Shown here one piece after another: positions 50,204 through 58,991 of a stretch of DNA of 64,000 nucleotides (the first letter of the stretch is position 1; every line of letters begins with the position of its first letter). Source of the stretch: Solirubrobacterales bacterium (GTDB taxonomy: Bacteria > Actinomycetota > Thermoleophilia > Solirubrobacterales > 70-9); NCBI GenBank assembly GCA_023958085.1, contig JAMLGI010000002.1:124001-188000 (forward strand). Direction: 5' to 3'. A program made the position numbers and the translations under genes. The notes under the pieces were generated by a model. It ran no database searches and was not told the origin of the DNA. It saw only the letters and a list, made by a program, of their open reading frames with translations.

Positions 50204-50210
50204 CGAGAGG

Positions 50211-50284
50211 GGTGAGCGACGGGGATCGAACCCGCGACCGCCTGGACCACAACCAGGAGCTCTACCAACTGAGCTACGCCCACC
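50211..50284 (-). tRNA. tRNA-His (GTG)
   Basis: A full cloverleaf on the minus strand. The acceptor GTGGGCG pairs with CGCTCAC, followed by discriminator C. The D-arm has GCTCAGTTGGTAGAGC, the anticodon stem-loop CCTGG-TTGTGGT-CCAGG with anticodon GTG, and the T-arm GGTTCGATC. The extra 5' G at 50284 opposite the discriminator C is the histidine-specific identity pair. No CCA is encoded. Its 3' half is shared with the island's left attachment site. Confidence 0.97.
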
Positions 50285-50299
50285 GCGAGAGGGCCAAAT

Positions 50300-52354
50300 C
50301 TACCGGTCCCGGTCGGGCGTCGCCTTGCCGGGAAGCCGGGCGGGAACGAGGCCGGCAAGCGAGGAGCTGACCAGAATCCGGCCGGCCCCCGCCATCCGGT
50401 CGAGACCGAAGCTCTCTATCCCGACCGGCAGTCCTTCCCAGGACCCCCGTCGGAGCACCATCTTGCGGGTCACTCCCGGCAGGATGCGCCCGTCGGTCGG
50501 AGGCGTGATCAACCGTCCCGCCTCGACCATCCAGACGTTCCCCCACCCCGCCTCCAGCACGGTGCCGTCGAGATCGATCAGGAGCGGAGTCGATCCCTCC
50601 CGGGAAAGTTCATCCAGCAGCCCCCGGTCGGCCCACTTGTGCGAACCGAGACCTCCCGGCAGGATGAACGGGGTGAGCTCGACCGGAAGCTCCCGGGACG
50701 GGAACGGTCGCGTCTCGACGGTGATCGATCCATCGGCCATCGCCCGAACCCTCAACCCGCCGTCTCCGAGAGTTCGGGCGGCATCGGCCACCTGCCGTTC
50801 CGCGTCGGATGACAGCCCGACCTCGTACAGCTCGTCCAGGCTGCTCGCGAGCCGGGCCAGGTGCAGGTCGATGTGTTCCGCTCGGCCGGACTCCACCCGG
50901 ACGGTCTCGATCACACCGGCCGCCGGGTCGGGACGATCCCGCTCTCCGTCCAGGGCGAAAGGCAGGCCGGTGACCAGCCGTGACGGCGGGATCGTCCCCG
51001 GATCCCGGTCACTGCCGATCCGCGAACCGATCGCCTCGATCAGCGGCCGGGCCTTGTCGAAACACTCGACCAGCTCCCGTTCCGGAACCGAGTCGGCCAC
51101 GATCCCCCCGCCCACGTCGAGCCAGAGCCGCTCGCCCGAGGCCTCGAAGGTCCGGATCGCCACGTTCAGTTCGAGGCCGGCGGCCGGGCTCGCATATCCG
51201 ATCGCCCCGGTGAAGACCTCCCGTCCGAGCGGTTCCAGTTCGGCAATCGCCCGCATCGCCTGGATCTTTGGCGCCCCGGTCACCGAGCAGGGCGGGAAGG
51301 TGGCTCTGAGTAGACCGGCGTCCCCGACCCCGGGCCGGATACGTCCCTTCACCCGGCTGACCAGATGCCAGAGGCCGGGGTGGGGTTCCGCCTCGGGTAC
51401 GTCGGGGGCCACCACCGTCCCCGGCAGGCAAACCCGCCCGAGATCGTTGCGGGCCACATCCACGATCATCACGTGCTCGGCCGCATCCTTGGCCGAGTCG
51501 ACCAGGGCCCGCCGGGCGAGTTCCGCCGCCTCCGGGTCGTCCGGCCGAACCGCTGTTCCCTTGATCGGTCCGGTCTCGACCAGGTCTCCGGTACGGCGCA
51601 GGAAGAGTTCCGGAGAAAGGCTGGCCACTCCACCCTGTGGGGTCAGGAACGCGGCCCCGCAGGCCGGTCTCAGCCGGTCGGTGGCCGCGGCGAAGAGGGC
51701 GGCGAGATCGGCGCCCCGGACCGATTCCAGCCGGACTCGGAGATTGGCCTGGAAAAACTCCCCGGACCGGATCCGTTCCTGACAGCGCCGGATCGCGTTG
51801 AGGTGGCCGTCCGCCCCGGGCGGTACAAGCCGGAACTCACCCGGGACCACTGGTGATTCCGGGGCCGGATCGAATGGGCCACGGCCGGTCAGCCGCTTCA
51901 GCTCGGCCACTCGCTGCCCGAGCTCGGCCTCGCGCTCCGGGGTGAGCAGTGCCTCGAACCACCACCGGCCCTCGCCATCGAGCCGCAGGAGGTTGTCGTA
52001 GAAGGCAAGGTGACTCTGCGGCAGCCCGGCCGGGCGCGGAGGCTGGGGTGGCAGCGTCTCGACCCAGGCACCGGCCCCGTAGCCGAGCCAGCCGAACCAG
52101 CCTCCCCCGACCGCTCCGTCGGCCGCTACGGATGTCAGCGCGGGCAAACGATCGAGGGTTGCGAATGGATCCTCATCCGGACCGGCCACCGCGATCGGAT
52201 CCGATCCGAGGATCGCCCCTCCCCCGGCCCACGTTCCGGTCAGGGCGAACGGCAAGTTGCGATCCCGGAGTTGAAGCAAAACCTGGCCGGGGTCGAGGGC
52301 GAGGTCGATCGGTTCCCGCCAGAGCTGTGCCGATTGAGCGTGCCCGATGCTCAC
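50300..52354 (-). CDS. pabB: Aminodeoxychorismate synthase component I fused to aminodeoxychorismate lyase (PabBC)
   Basis: A 684-residue fusion for 4-aminobenzoate synthesis in the folate pathway. The N-terminal PabB part (about 1-430) contains the chorismate-binding region: FFQANLRVRLESVRG, FLRRTGDLVETGPIKGTAVRP, IVDVARNDLGRVC, then PPCSVTGAPKIQAMRAIAELE and GAIGYASPAAGLELNVAIRT. The C-terminal ~240 residues are a class IV aminotransferase-fold lyase (PabC): SLDELYEVGLS, PLLIDLDGTVLEAGWGNVWMVE, GRILPGVTRKMVL. The fused arrangement occurs in several actinobacteria. It is followed by the EamA gene with a four-base overlap. Confidence 0.92.
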   Translation of the reverse strand: MSIGHAQSAQLWREPIDLALDPGQVLLQLRDRNLPFALTGTWAGGGAILGSDPIAVAGPDEDPFATLDRLPALTSVAADGAVGGGWFGWLGYGAGAWVETLPPQPPRPAGLPQSHLAFYDNLLRLDGEGRWWFEALLTPEREAELGQRVAELKRLTGRGPFDPAPESPVVPGEFRLVPPGADGHLNAIRRCQERIRSGEFFQANLRVRLESVRGADLAALFAAATDRLRPACGAAFLTPQGGVASLSPELFLRRTGDLVETGPIKGTAVRPDDPEAAELARRALVDSAKDAAEHVMIVDVARNDLGRVCLPGTVVAPDVPEAEPHPGLWHLVSRVKGRIRPGVGDAGLLRATFPPCSVTGAPKIQAMRAIAELEPLGREVFTGAIGYASPAAGLELNVAIRTFEASGERLWLDVGGGIVADSVPERELVECFDKARPLIEAIGSRIGSDRDPGTIPPSRLVTGLPFALDGERDRPDPAAGVIETVRVESGRAEHIDLHLARLASSLDELYEVGLSSDAERQVADAARTLGDGGLRVRAMADGSITVETRPFPSRELPVELTPFILPGGLGSHKWADRGLLDELSREGSTPLLIDLDGTVLEAGWGNVWMVEAGRLITPPTDGRILPGVTRKMVLRRGSWEGLPVGIESFGLDRMAGAGRILVSSSLAGLVPARLPGKATPDRDR

Positions 52355-53214
52355 AGCTCCACCCGAACCGGTTCCCGGGACGAGTGGATCGCGCCTGCCG
52401 ACGCGGCAACCACCAGGGCGATTGCCGCCGCCTGGGTCAGGCCGACACCCTGCCCAAGAACGATGAATCCGATCAGGGCCGCAACCGCCGGCTCGATGCT
52501 CATCATCACCCCGAAAACGTTCGACGGCAGCCGCCGCATCGCCTCGAACTCGAGCGAGAAGGGAATCGCGGCGCTGAGCAGACCGACCGCGAGCCCGACC
52601 GCGAGTACCTCCGGCGTGAAGAGAGACCCAACCCCGCCAACCAGGGCCGGCGGCAGACAGAAGACGGTCGAGATCACCATCGCCACGGTCAGCAGGGATC
52701 CACCGCTGGACTCGACCCCGAGCCGGGTTCCGATCAGGATGTAGGCACCCCAGAAGAATCCGGCGACCAAGGCGAGGACGATCCCAGTCGGGTCGAGACT
52801 CTCGCCCTCGATCCCGCCGGTCAGCAGCACGATCCCGGCGGCGGCCATCCCCGCCCAGGCGAGATCGCGACGGCGGCGGGAGGTGATCAGGGCTACCGCG
52901 AGCGGACCGCTGAACTCAAGCGTCACAGCGGTGCCGAGCGGAATCCGGTCGATCGCCCCGTAGAAGGAGAGGCTCACCGCGGCCAGCGAAAAACCGAACA
53001 GCAGGACCGGTCGGAGCTGGGCCCGGGGAATCCGGAAGGAGGGCCGCCAGATCAGGACCAGCATCAGGGCCGCGAGTCCGCTGCGGAGCAAGACGGTGCC
53101 GGTCACCCCCACCTCCTCGAACAGGAAGGTGGCGATCGCCGCCCCGATCTGGATCGAGGAGATCGAGCCCAGGACCATGAAGACGGCGGGCAGACGTGAT
53201 CTGGAATCGGTCAC
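52351..53214 (-). CDS. EamA/DMT-family transporter
   Basis: A 287-residue membrane protein with ten predicted helices formed by two EamA repeats. The first has VFMVLGSISSIQIGAAIATFLF at the start, the second FFWGAYILIGTRLGVESSGG, ending with SIEPAVAALIGFIVLGQGVGLTQ, the family's most conserved stretch. It resembles RhtA-type metabolite or amino-acid exporters. It lies upstream of pabBC and overlaps it by four bases; a functional link with aminobenzoate is not evident. Confidence 0.92.
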   Translation of the reverse strand: MTDSRSRLPAVFMVLGSISSIQIGAAIATFLFEEVGVTGTVLLRSGLAALMLVLIWRPSFRIPRAQLRPVLLFGFSLAAVSLSFYGAIDRIPLGTAVTLEFSGPLAVALITSRRRRDLAWAGMAAAGIVLLTGGIEGESLDPTGIVLALVAGFFWGAYILIGTRLGVESSGGSLLTVAMVISTVFCLPPALVGGVGSLFTPEVLAVGLAVGLLSAAIPFSLEFEAMRRLPSNVFGVMMSIEPAVAALIGFIVLGQGVGLTQAAAIALVVAASAGAIHSSREPVRVEL

Positions 53215-53253
53215 CGGGGAAGTGAATCAGTCGGCACCGTCGGCCGACGGCAG

Positions 53254-53327
53254 CACCCCCGGCAGGATTCGAACCTGCGACATCCGGCTTAGAAGGCCGG
53301 CGCTCTATCCAGCTGAGCTACGGGGGC
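53254..53327 (-). tRNA. tRNA-Arg (TCT)
   Basis: Cloverleaf on the minus strand. The acceptor GCCCCCG pairs with CGGGGGT (first pair G-U). The D-arm has GCTCAGCTGGATAGAGC, the anticodon arm GCCGGCCTTCTAAGCCGG has loop CTTCTAA and anticodon TCT, and the T-arm is GCAGGTTCGAATCCTGC. Discriminator G. No CCA encoded. Confidence 0.95.
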
Positions 53328-53339
53328 GGGAGCCTTAAG

Positions 53340-55523
53340 CTAGTCGCTCGCGGAATCTTTCACCCGGTCACAGTTGGCCGGGTCGAGCCTGCCGTTGATC
53401 CGGTACACGTAGTCTGCCTGCGGCTTGATGTCGGGTTCGGCCACGACCTCCTTGACCGCGGGATCGTCCTTGATCCAGGCGCGAACCGGGTAGTGATACT
53501 CGCCATCCGGATCGTCCTGGGTCCACTCGCTGGTGATCAGGTAGTCGAAGTTACCCCGGTTCAGAGCGTTGACGAACGCCCGGCACTGGGTGTAGAGACG
53601 GTAGGAGCCATGCGGTCCCTCCCGGCCGATGTACTGCACGTGGTTGGATCGGTCGATGCCGTAGAAGCCGTACTGCCCGAAGAAGATCTCCCCTGACCCG
53701 GCCAGCGCGATCCGCTTGTTCCGCAGGTTCCGGGTGTAGGTGTAGGCGACCTGGGGCCCGCCCTCCTGGAGAAACAAGGTCGCCCGGGTGTAGTGCTTGT
53801 TCGCGTATCCGACCTCCTCGCCCCGGCCCCAGATCCCGGCCACGAGGATGATCCCGGCGGCAACTCCGACCACCAGCCCGATCGAGGCCCTTCCCTGGCT
53901 CCGGAGCCAGCTGAGACCGACCGGAGCCCAGACCAGAACAAAGGTGAGGAAGATCGTGCCGAAGATGTAGCTCGGATACCACTTCGGGGAAACGACGACG
54001 GTCGCAGCAAAAAGCACCGTGAGGAAGATCAGAACCTTGCGGGCCCGGGCTTCCGGGATCCGGAGCTGACGGATCAGCGGCAGCAACACCATCGCCAGCA
54101 GCAGGCCGGGAAGCAGGTACCGGGTGTTGGTGAAGAACCCCCGCGGCTCACCCTCCTGACCGGCGGCGGTGAGCGGGGTGAAGAGGTAGACCACCGCGGT
54201 GACCAGAGCGGCGAAAGCGAGCACCCTGACCACCTTGTTCCGCGAGCGAAAAACCAGCCAGACCGCGGCGGCGGCCAGCATCACGAGGATCAGCGGGAAG
54301 AGGACGCCGAAGGCCTCGTTCAGCCGGGGAAAAAACCAATACTGGTAGATCGTGTGGTCGGTGAGATAGTGGGCGACCGAGAACCGGGGACGTGGATCGA
54401 GTGCCATCTGTTCCGGCTGAGGCAGTTTCAGGGGGCCCCAGCCGACCGCCGGGACCGGGTTTCCACCGCTGTAGATCATCGCCCGCACGTACCAGTAGCC
54501 ACCGGCCACGAACATCGACCCGCCAAGCCAGAGGGCGGTCAGCAGGCGGCGTCCGCGACCGCTGACCAGGATCATCCCGATGAAGATCATGCCCACCGGG
54601 GCCAGCATCGAGACCTTGATCGAGATCGAGAGGCCGGCGGCGAGCCCGGCCAGGATCAGGGGCCCGCGATCCAGCAAGGGAGATTCGGGGTCGGGTTTTT
54701 CCTCAACCTCGCCCGACTTCGGTGCCAGCCGCTGGTGACCGTTCACCAGGAAGGCCGCGAAAGCGAGCAGGAAGGCGAAGGCGATGATGTCGTTTCGGCC
54801 CTCGCCTGGCTGGGTCTCGATCATCACCCCTGAGGTGAGGAGGATCGCGCCGCCGACCAGAGTTGCCGGTCCGACCCCGTAGGGGCGACCCACACACCAG
54901 CAGGCGAGCAGGGCGATCGCGAGCGGGACCATGTTGAGCAGGGGTGAAAGCCAGTCGCTCTTCATCAGCCCCATGAGTGCCCCGTGAAGCAGCTCTCCGT
55001 TCAGCGGATAGAGCCAGACCGCGAGTCGCAGGGCGTCGGTGTGGTGAAGCGGGATGATCGACCCCTCCTGCAGGAACCGGGCCGAGGAGGGCATGTGGTA
55101 CCAGGTGGTGTCGCCACCGAACATGCCCTGGTCAAGGCTGAGCTGCGACGGAAAACTCCAGGTGGCGACCGCCCATGAAGCCACGCCGATCGCCACGAGA
55201 AAAGCCCAGTTCGGGATCGCCGGAGCCTCGACCGGCTGGACCCCACGCGGAGCGAACCGATATCCGAGTCCGGCCGCGATCAGGGGAACGACGACGCTGG
55301 ACGCGAAGATCCAGCCGGGCGTGAAAAGCGAAAGTGAACCGACCAGCTGAAGGGCGAGCGTGACCAGGACGAAACCGAGGGTGAGCTCCGCCAGTCGGGC
55401 AAGGGCGCCGGAAAACTCGGGCACGATCCAGCGCCGGAGCCAGTAGGCGCCGAGCCACAGGGCAAGAATCGACAGGGTGATCGATACGGCCCCGAAAGCG
55501 TAGGAGGAGAGAGTCGGGATCAC
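53340..55523 (-). CDS. GT-C-like multi-pass membrane protein
   Basis: A 727-residue protein with about thirteen to fifteen helices followed by a C-terminal outer domain (about 560-727). The loop after an early helix, QGMFGGDTTWYHMPSSARFLQEGSI, resembles the D-x-x-Y/F-H-x-P region of GT39/ArnT-type glycosyltransferases that use polyprenyl-linked sugars. The PLNGELLHGAL segment after it is also typical. It is therefore a candidate cell-surface glycosyltransferase; the substrate is unknown. Its C-terminus ends in the 12 bases beyond tRNA-Arg. No partner gene is adjacent. Confidence 0.65.
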   Translation of the reverse strand: MIPTLSSYAFGAVSITLSILALWLGAYWLRRWIVPEFSGALARLAELTLGFVLVTLALQLVGSLSLFTPGWIFASSVVVPLIAAGLGYRFAPRGVQPVEAPAIPNWAFLVAIGVASWAVATWSFPSQLSLDQGMFGGDTTWYHMPSSARFLQEGSIIPLHHTDALRLAVWLYPLNGELLHGALMGLMKSDWLSPLLNMVPLAIALLACWCVGRPYGVGPATLVGGAILLTSGVMIETQPGEGRNDIIAFAFLLAFAAFLVNGHQRLAPKSGEVEEKPDPESPLLDRGPLILAGLAAGLSISIKVSMLAPVGMIFIGMILVSGRGRRLLTALWLGGSMFVAGGYWYVRAMIYSGGNPVPAVGWGPLKLPQPEQMALDPRPRFSVAHYLTDHTIYQYWFFPRLNEAFGVLFPLILVMLAAAAVWLVFRSRNKVVRVLAFAALVTAVVYLFTPLTAAGQEGEPRGFFTNTRYLLPGLLLAMVLLPLIRQLRIPEARARKVLIFLTVLFAATVVVSPKWYPSYIFGTIFLTFVLVWAPVGLSWLRSQGRASIGLVVGVAAGIILVAGIWGRGEEVGYANKHYTRATLFLQEGGPQVAYTYTRNLRNKRIALAGSGEIFFGQYGFYGIDRSNHVQYIGREGPHGSYRLYTQCRAFVNALNRGNFDYLITSEWTQDDPDGEYHYPVRAWIKDDPAVKEVVAEPDIKPQADYVYRINGRLDPANCDRVKDSASD

Positions 55524-55590
55524 ACCCCGGCCTTGAAATCTGGAATCACCGCCGGGATCCTAATTGTTGTTCCGGAACGACGGGGGACGG

Positions 55591-56238
55591 TCAGTCGGCC
55601 GGCAGCCGACAGGCAACCCCGGTGCCGGCCAGACCGCAGTAGCCGTTCGGAACCTTGTGGAGGTACTGCTGGTGCTGCTCCTCGGCGTAGTAGAACGGCC
55701 CGGCCGGTTCGATCGCGGTCGTGATCGGACCGAGTCCGCGCTCGGCCAGAGCCTCCGCATAGCCGTCCCGGGCCCGCCGTGCGGCCTCGGCCTGCGAGCC
55801 ATCCACGGTGAAGATCCCGGAGCGGTACTGGGTTCCGACATCGTTTCCCTGCCGCATCCCCTGGGTCGGGTCGTGTTCGGTGAAAAACACCTCCAGCAGG
55901 GTGGCGTACGGGGTGACCTCGGGATCGAACCCGACCAGAACCGACTCGGCATGGCCGGTTCTCCCGGAGCAGACCTCCTCGTAGGTCGGGTTCGGCGTGG
56001 AACCGTTCTGGTAGCCGACGGCCGTGGTCCAGATGCCGTCCATTCGCCAGAAGAGCCGCTCCGCTCCCCAGAAGCAGCCGAGGGCGAAGTAGGCGGTATC
56101 GATCCCGGCCGGGAACGGTCCCTCCAGCGGGTGGCCGAGGACGGCGTGGTTTTCAGGCACCGGGAACGGCCGGTCGCGGCGGCCCGGCAACACCCGTCCG
56201 GGCTCCGGCATCGTTGAGTCATGTCGACCGAACAGCAT
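55591..56238 (-). CDS. msrA: Peptide-methionine (S)-S-oxide reductase
   Basis: A 215-residue enzyme that reduces oxidised methionine in proteins. The catalytic GCFWG motif lies at about 48-52 ([15 protein letters not shown]). Further conserved parts are [48 protein letters not shown] and [11 protein letters not shown]. The C-terminal [15 protein letters not shown] carries two resolving cysteines. ATG 56238 matches the usual MsrA N-terminus; 56268 is an upstream option. It stands alone. Confidence 0.95.
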   Translation of the reverse strand: MLFGRHDSTMPEPGRVLPGRRDRPFPVPENHAVLGHPLEGPFPAGIDTAYFALGCFWGAERLFWRMDGIWTTAVGYQNGSTPNPTYEEVCSGRTGHAESVLVGFDPEVTPYATLLEVFFTEHDPTQGMRQGNDVGTQYRSGIFTVDGSQAEAARRARDGYAEALAERGLGPITTAIEPAGPFYYAEEQHQQYLHKVPNGYCGLAGTGVACRLPAD

Positions 56239-56334
56239 TGACCGATGGTACTCCGCGCTGAAACTCACAACCCGGTGCCCCGAGACCAGCCGGGGGTTCT
56301 AGACTTGGGCCATGAGCGACGAGGGCGACAGCCG

Positions 56335-56949
56335 GTGAGCGCGCGGCTGATCGAGAAGGAAGAGGTCGGCCTCACCTGGGTGATCGATGAACCCAACGCG
56401 CGTGCTTCCCACGCACTGGTCTCGGACGGCAGGATCTGGATCGTCGATCCGATCGAAGACGAGGCCGCGCTGGACCGGGTGGGCGAACTCGGCGAACCGG
56501 TTGCCGTACTGCAGCTGCTCGACCGTCACAACCGCGACTGCGCCAAGGTCGCGGATCGCTTCGGGATCCCCCATGTCCCGCTTCCGCTTGAGCTGAGAAA
56601 CACCCCGTTCGAGGCGATCGAGGTGGTCGACAACCGGATCTGGAAGGAACGGGCGCTCTGGTGGCAGGCGACCCAGACTCTGGTCGTGGCCGAGGCAATC
56701 GGGACGACGCCCCTGTTCAAACCCACCAAGGCGGGAGCCGGTGTCCATGTCGGACTGCGGCTGAATCCACCCCGGAAGGCGCTCGAAAGCTACGTGCCAC
56801 GCCACCTGCTGGTTGGCCACGGCGATCCGATCCACGGCCAGGGGGCGGCCCGGGCCCTGGACCAGGCGCTGGACCGGTCGCGTCGTGACATTCCGGCCGC
56901 CCTGGCCGGGCTGCCCGGAGCCTTCCGTCGGCGCTACGACCCGTCTTGA
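56335..56949 (+). CDS. Metallo-beta-lactamase-like hydrolase, divergent
   Basis: A 204-residue protein from GTG 56335. It has the general order of an MBL-fold protein: an early strand pair with DGRIWIVDPIEDEAA (aspartate after a buried strand), then LLDRHNRDCAKVADRFGIPHV where the zinc motif is expected. A late LVGHGDPIHGQGAARAL closes it. The full H-x-H-x-D-H motif is not intact, so activity is uncertain. An eight-codon frame beginning ATG 56312 overlaps the start and may be chance. It overlaps moeA by four bases, so it is co-transcribed with the cofactor genes. Confidence 0.7.
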   Translation: MSARLIEKEEVGLTWVIDEPNARASHALVSDGRIWIVDPIEDEAALDRVGELGEPVAVLQLLDRHNRDCAKVADRFGIPHVPLPLELRNTPFEAIEVVDNRIWKERALWWQATQTLVVAEAIGTTPLFKPTKAGAGVHVGLRLNPPRKALESYVPRHLLVGHGDPIHGQGAARALDQALDRSRRDIPAALAGLPGAFRRRYDPS

Positions 56950-58232
56950 TCACGGTCGAAGAGCATCTCGACCGGGTTCTGGCTGCAACCTCCCCGCTGC
57001 CGACCGAAACGGTTGCCCTCTCCGGGGCCGGTGGGCTCTGTCTGGCCGAAGACACGACCGCCATCTGCGCAGTTCCCCCGTGGACCAACTCGGCAATGGA
57101 CGGTTACGCGGTGCGATTCACAGATGTGGCCGCCGCCTCCGCCGAAGATCCGGTCGAGCTGACGGTGGTCGCCGATCTCCCGGCTGGCAGTGACCTGAGG
57201 CCGTCGATCGGCCCCGGCCAGGCCGCCCGGATCATGACCGGGGCTCCGGTCCCTCCGGATGCGGACGCGGTAGTGCCGGTCGAGCTCACCGACGGCGGGG
57301 TCCGGAAAGTCACCGTCAACGCTTCCCCCGGGGAGAGGCGCCACATCCGGAAGGCCGGTGAGGACAGGCAGCCCGGCGACCCGGTGGTTCCGGGCGGTAC
57401 CGTGGCCGGCCCGGAGGTGATCTCGTCGCTGGCCTCGACCGGACATCGCGAGATCCTGGTTCACCGCAGGCCACGGGTGGCGGTGATCGCCACCGGAGAC
57501 GAGCTGGTCGACCCCGGCAGCGAGCTCCGGTACGGCCGGATCCCGGATTCAAACTCATTGCTGATCGCAGGACTGGCCCGGGAGTCCGGGGCCGAGGTCA
57601 CCGCAGTTCAGCGGGTCGGTGACACCGGAGCCGAACTGGCAAGCGCGATCGAACGGTGTCTCTCGGCGGATCTGGTCGTGCTCTCCGGCGGCGTGAGCGT
57701 GGGGGCCCACGATCCGGTCAAGGCACTTTTCGCGGGCGGCAACGAGGTCCGTTTCGACCGGGTCGCGATGCAGCCGGGCAAGCCCCAGGCCTTCGGCCGG
57801 CTCGCCGCCGGACCACTCCTCTTCGGGCTGCCCGGAAACCCGGTCAGTGTCTGGGTTTCGTTTCACGTTTTCGTGAGGCCCTGCCTGAGGAAGCTGCGCG
57901 GACTGCGGGAATCACAGAATCGGCCGCTCCCGGCGCGGGCCTTGACCGGCTGGCGGGTTCCGGAGGGGCGGGCGCAGTACCTGCCCGCGGTGATCGGTAC
58001 CGACGCCGATCGGCGCACGGTCGCCCCGGCTGCCTCCGGCGGTTCGGGCTCGCACCTCGTTGCCAGCCTTGCCGCGGCCAACGGTTTTGCGATCGTCCCG
58101 CCGAGGTCGGGTCCGGTCGAAACCGGTGACGTCGTTGCGACCGTGCTGACCGGCCCGGAACCAGCGACAGTCGGCGCCGGACCGGACCGGACTGCCGCCA
58201 AACCCCGCCCGGGAGGAGAATCATCGGCATGA
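56946..58232 (+). CDS. moeA: Molybdopterin molybdenumtransferase
   Basis: A 428-residue MoeA that inserts molybdate into adenylylated molybdopterin. Conserved parts include PPWTNSAMDGYAVRF at about 41-55 and AARIMTGAPVPPDADAVVPVE. DSNSLLIAGLARESGAEV and VVLSGGVSVGAHDPVK are in the MoCF domain, followed by QPGKPQAFGRL and LFGLPGNPVSVWVSF. The start is TTG 56946, overlapping the preceding stop (TTGA). It is the first cofactor gene of the plus-strand operon moeA-moaC-DUF6457-moaD. Confidence 0.95.
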   Translation: MITVEEHLDRVLAATSPLPTETVALSGAGGLCLAEDTTAICAVPPWTNSAMDGYAVRFTDVAAASAEDPVELTVVADLPAGSDLRPSIGPGQAARIMTGAPVPPDADAVVPVELTDGGVRKVTVNASPGERRHIRKAGEDRQPGDPVVPGGTVAGPEVISSLASTGHREILVHRRPRVAVIATGDELVDPGSELRYGRIPDSNSLLIAGLARESGAEVTAVQRVGDTGAELASAIERCLSADLVVLSGGVSVGAHDPVKALFAGGNEVRFDRVAMQPGKPQAFGRLAAGPLLFGLPGNPVSVWVSFHVFVRPCLRKLRGLRESQNRPLPARALTGWRVPEGRAQYLPAVIGTDADRRTVAPAASGGSGSHLVASLAAANGFAIVPPRSGPVETGDVVATVLTGPEPATVGAGPDRTAAKPRPGGESSA

Positions 58233-58723
58233 CCGGATCGTTCACCCACCTCGACCAGGCCGGCCGGGCCCGGATGGTCGACGTCACTGAAAAGCAGCCA
58301 ACGGTGAGATCGGCCACCGCAACCGGCAAGGTCTTCTGCGGACCGGATGTGATGGCCGCCCTTCGGGACGACTCGGTCCCTAAGGGGGATGCCCTGGCGG
58401 TGGCCCGGATCGCCGGGATCCAGGGAGCCAAGCGCTGTGCCGAGCTGTTGCCGCTCGCCCACGTGATCGGGGTCCATGGAGCGACGGTCGATCTCGATCT
58501 GGAGACCGACGGGGTCGGGATCGAGGCAACCGTGAGAACCGCCGACCGAACCGGCGTCGAGATGGAGGCCTTCACCGCGGTTTCGGTCGCGGCGCTCGCC
58601 CTGGTCGACATGGTCAAGGGAATCGACAAGGCGGTGGAGATCGGCGAGATCCGGCTTGAGGCAAAGACGGGCGGGAAATCCGGGGCATGGTTTCGTGAAA
58701 CGAAAGGAAGCAGCGATGAGTGA
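58229..58723 (+). CDS. moaC: Cyclic pyranopterin monophosphate synthase
   Basis: A 164-residue MoaC, the second enzyme of cofactor synthesis, acting with MoaA to make cyclic pyranopterin monophosphate. Conserved parts are LDQAGRARMVDVTEKQPTVRSATA, GAKRCAELLPLAHVI (with the catalytic-region HVI) and VEMEAFTAVSVAALALVDMVKGIDK. ATG 58229 overlaps moeA by four bases. Confidence 0.97.
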   Translation: MTGSFTHLDQAGRARMVDVTEKQPTVRSATATGKVFCGPDVMAALRDDSVPKGDALAVARIAGIQGAKRCAELLPLAHVIGVHGATVDLDLETDGVGIEATVRTADRTGVEMEAFTAVSVAALALVDMVKGIDKAVEIGEIRLEAKTGGKSGAWFRETKGSSDE

Positions 58724-58991
58724 GGGGAACACCAGGTACGTGCCTGCGGAAGAGCTTGAAGCCTGGGTGACCGCAGTGAAGACACTGCTCGACATTGAGG
58801 ACGAGGTAGAGGTCGCGGCGATCCTTGATCTGGCCAAGGATTTCGCCCACAACGTGGCCCGGCCGGCCGCGCCACTGACCACCTACGCGCTCGGCCTAGC
58901 GGTGGGTCGCGCCGGGGGAAACTCTGCGGCAGAGTTCACCCGGCTCGGTGAAGAACTGCGGCGCCTCTCGTTCGAGCAAGCAAGCGAGTGA
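58716..58991 (+). CDS. DUF6457 protein
   Basis: A 91-residue helical protein matching DUF6457, recurrent in actinobacterial molybdenum-cofactor clusters: LEAWVTAVKTLLDIEDEV, ILDLAKDFAHNVARPAAPLTTYALGLAVGRAGG. Its role is unknown. ATG 58716 with GGAAG upstream lies eight bases inside moaC, and its stop overlaps moaD by four bases, so its level is tied to both. Confidence 0.85.
   Translation: MSEGNTRYVPAEELEAWVTAVKTLLDIEDEVEVAAILDLAKDFAHNVARPAAPLTTYALGLAVGRAGGNSAAEFTRLGEELRRLSFEQASE

Larger units (their letters stand above)
49884..50210. other. Right-end noncoding segment of the island
   Basis: 327 bases without a credible gene between the winged-helix gene and tRNA-His. It holds the inverted repeat at 50116-50134 and the hairpin at 50179-50203. 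A CCCCGGGG palindrome lies near 49993. Confidence 0.6.
27784..50252. mobile_element. ~22.4-kb genomic island integrated at tRNA-His
   Basis: Bounded by a direct repeat of the tRNA-His 3' half (27784-27829 and 50207-50252), with the complete tRNA at the right end, the geometry expected after integration. Inverted-repeat motifs lie just inside both ends. Cargo comprises a JAB/DUF6602 pair, a broken IS3 and arsJ, an envelope thiol-redox set, a BlaI/M56 pair with four candidate operators, two metal ATPases with their sensors, and M23 peptidases. No tyrosine or serine recombinase, relaxase or phage structural gene is recognisable, so it is either defective or mobilised in trans. Confidence 0.82.

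Noticed and set aside
56312-56338. Eight-codon leader peptide before the MBL-like gene
   Set aside because: ATG to TGA overlapping the GTG start could be translational coupling, but such short frames arise often by chance and no attenuator structure is visible.
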